A stretch of DNA of 7,144 nt from NCBI GenBank assembly GCA_020430865.1, contig JAGQIY010000443.1, positions 1 through 7,144 of the forward strand, in the 5' to 3' direction. This document shows positions 6,284 to 7,144 of this stretch, piece after piece; position 1 is the first letter of the stretch; the number at the start of each line of letters is the position of its first letter. This DNA is from Myxococcales bacterium. Its GTDB lineage: Bacteria > Myxococcota > Polyangia > Polyangiales > Polyangiaceae. The position numbers and the translations under genes are program-made. The notes under the pieces are model-generated. The model worked only from the letters and a program-made list of their open reading frames with translations. It was not told where the DNA came from and made no database searches.

Positions 6284-6925
6284 ATGCTCAGCGCCTCCAC
6301 TCCGCCCAGGACCGGCAGACCCGTGTACGCTGGTGCCCGCGTGACGGGACGCCTCGCCAGCTACTTGGGAAAGCTACCCCGTGGCCTGGATTCGTATCCG
6401 GACTATGAGGTGAAGGCATCGCTGTTGCGTGCGCTCGTGGGCGCCTGTCCGCCGCTGACTGGCCTGGACTTCGATGGGGCCCTCGGGGAGCTGCTGCGTG
6501 ACCCACCCAGCGCGAACTCCTGGATCCCCGAGGTCCATTTCGTCGCCGCCCACCTGGCGATCGCCGACGGCCTTGGACTCAGCAGCGACGAGATGTTGCG
6601 CCGTACCTATCAGGCCAACCGGTCTCTGACCAGCTCGCCGATGTACCGAGCGCTGGCGTCCGTTGCGTCGCCCGGCCTGCTATTGCGCGGGGCAAAGGCA
6701 GGGTGGGGGCTGATCCATCGTGGAGTCCACCTGACTTTGCACGCGGAAAAAAATCGGGCGAGGTTGGTGCTGACTCACCCTCCGCACCTGTACAACGTCC
6801 TGGCGCACGAGTCGGCGGCCTGGGGGTTCCGGGCAGTGGTCGAGGCCGCGCACGGCAAGGACGTGCAAGCCGGGCTGGAGCAGTCGCTGCCAACGGGCGC
6901 GAGCGTGCTGGTGACTTGGGCCTGA
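6284..6925 (+). CDS. Hypothetical protein, tentatively DUF2378/TIGR02265-like
   Basis: 213 residues, ending TGA 6923-6925. It is soluble: no signal peptide or clear membrane helix. The N-terminal half holds GRLASYLGKLPRGL (22-35) and a helical region; the C-terminal half has SPMYRALASV followed by an alpha/beta segment with strand-like stretches (GVHLTLHAE, RARLVLTH), a helix rich in alanine, and a closing ASVLVTW. This layout (helical first half, then strands, amphipathic helix and a final V-x-W strand) resembles the lineage-restricted DUF2378 (TIGR02265) proteins found in large numbers in Myxococcales, whose function is unknown. The resemblance is from memory of the pattern, not from an alignment, and no single diagnostic residue settles it. 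The ATG at 6284 has GGGGA 10 bases upstream; a GTG at 6324 is an alternative that would remove 13 or more residues. The gene is transcribed away from the ABC-F operon. That it is a gene is well supported by frame length and codon pattern. Confidence 0.75.
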   Translation: MLSASTPPRTGRPVYAGARVTGRLASYLGKLPRGLDSYPDYEVKASLLRALVGACPPLTGLDFDGALGELLRDPPSANSWIPEVHFVAAHLAIADGLGLSSDEMLRRTYQANRSLTSSPMYRALASVASPGLLLRGAKAGWGLIHRGVHLTLHAEKNRARLVLTHPPHLYNVLAHESAAWGFRAVVEAAHGKDVQAGLEQSLPTGASVLVTWA

Positions 6926-7061
6926 CCCCAGCCCCAGTCCAGCTGGCCAGTCTTTGCTCTGACACATGGCGTCGACGTGCGTGCGGACTCACGCCCGCGG
7001 ATACGCCTTTCTTGCCTGATAGTCTCGAATTTCCCTGTGGAGTTGCCGTACGGCGGTTAGC
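6926..7061. other. Intergenic region after the 6284 gene
   Basis: 136 bp without a credible gene. CTGGCCAG (6943-6950) is self-complementary but has no loop or following T-tract, so no terminator can be called. A perfect 10-bp palindrome lies near the right end and is listed separately. The promoter of the next gene should be here. Confidence 0.4.
7045..7054. repeat. 10-bp perfect palindrome before the right-edge gene
   Basis: GCCGTACGGC reads identically on both strands and sits 7 bases before the ATG at 7062. It could be part of an operator or a small leader hairpin overlapping the ribosome-binding region. No known regulator motif is recognised, and one such 10-mer can arise by chance. Confidence 0.25.
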
Positions 7062-7144
7062 ATGGCCGAGATGATGCGAGGGGAGCTATGCGTCGGGGTC
7101 GTGGTGCTGATTTTCGTCATTGATTGTGCATCCGTCTACCCAGA
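7062..7144 (+). CDS. Partial CDS, N-terminus of a probable exported or membrane-anchored protein
   Basis: The frame from ATG 7062 is open to the window end (27 full codons). Three in-frame ATGs are possible starts (7062, 7071, 7074); none has a strong Shine-Dalgarno. After an arginine at residue 6, residues 9-20 are strongly hydrophobic (LCVGVVVLIFVI), followed by DCASVYP. This looks like a signal peptide or membrane anchor. C22 could be a lipidation site, but the aspartate just before it departs from the lipobox rule. The frame is too short to name a family, and could be chance, although the n-region plus hydrophobic core is typical of real genes. Confidence 0.45.
   Translation, partial: MAEMMRGELCVGVVVLIFVIDCASVYP

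Noticed and set aside
6926..6960. Possible terminator after the 6284 gene
   Set aside because: Only a loop-less palindrome and C-rich sequence; no stable stem with T-tract.
6703..7074. 123-codon plus-strand frame overlapping the end of the 6284 gene
   Set aside because: Starts inside the 6284 gene in another frame and has Arg/Gly/Ala-rich shadow composition.
7088..7123. 11-codon plus-strand frame preceded by a good GAGGGGAG sequence
   Set aside because: Too short and arginine-rich (MRRGRGADFRH); it overlaps the larger open frame from 7062, which has a credible hydrophobic N-terminus.

Overview
This is a high-G+C bacterial window that reads as the chromosome of a myxobacterium (Myxococcota, Polyangiales-like). 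The evidence is a very long Ser/Thr kinase-ATPase-TPR signalling protein, a cysteine-rich lipoprotein with a Gly/Ser/Thr/Ala linker, a SelW/Rdx protein, and a small protein resembling a myxobacterial DUF2378-type family. This assignment is inferred from gene content and base composition; no marker gene is present.

Layout: 1-2709 (minus) is the N-terminal 903 codons of a protein kinase fused to a P-loop ATPase and a TPR-like helical region, running off the left edge. 2857-3285 (minus) encodes a small Cys-rich lipoprotein. 3403-3699 (minus) encodes a Cys-type SelW/Rdx thioredoxin-fold protein. 3713-4171 (minus) encodes a MazG-type nucleotide pyrophosphohydrolase. 4224-6185 (minus, possibly from 6221) encodes a YbiT-like ABC-F ATPase with an added C-terminal coiled coil. 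6284-6925 (plus) is transcribed divergently and encodes a tentative DUF2378-like protein. From 7062 (plus) a partial reading frame with a membrane or secretion N-terminus runs off the right edge.

The ABC-F, mazG-like and selW-like genes are tightly spaced (37 bp and 13 bp gaps, counted between stop codon and next start as given in the entries) and co-directional, so they are probably one transcript. The selW ribosome-binding site overlaps the mazG stop codon, which suggests translational coupling. Together they look like housekeeping or stress functions: ribosome-associated ATPase, nucleotide-pool sanitation and thiol redox. The lipoprotein and the kinase lie downstream in the same direction, but each has over 100 bp of non-coding DNA before it and may be transcribed separately.

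I found no tRNA, rRNA, CRISPR, insertion sequence or phage gene, and no convincing new multi-gene system. The most noteworthy details are a roughly 65-residue insert inside the kinase domain, the N-terminal extension of the MazG protein, the YbiT core plus C-terminal-domain architecture of the ABC-F protein, and the unassigned proteins at 2857-3285 and 6284-6925. No non-coding stretch exceeds 300 bases; the longest are about 115-150 bp.
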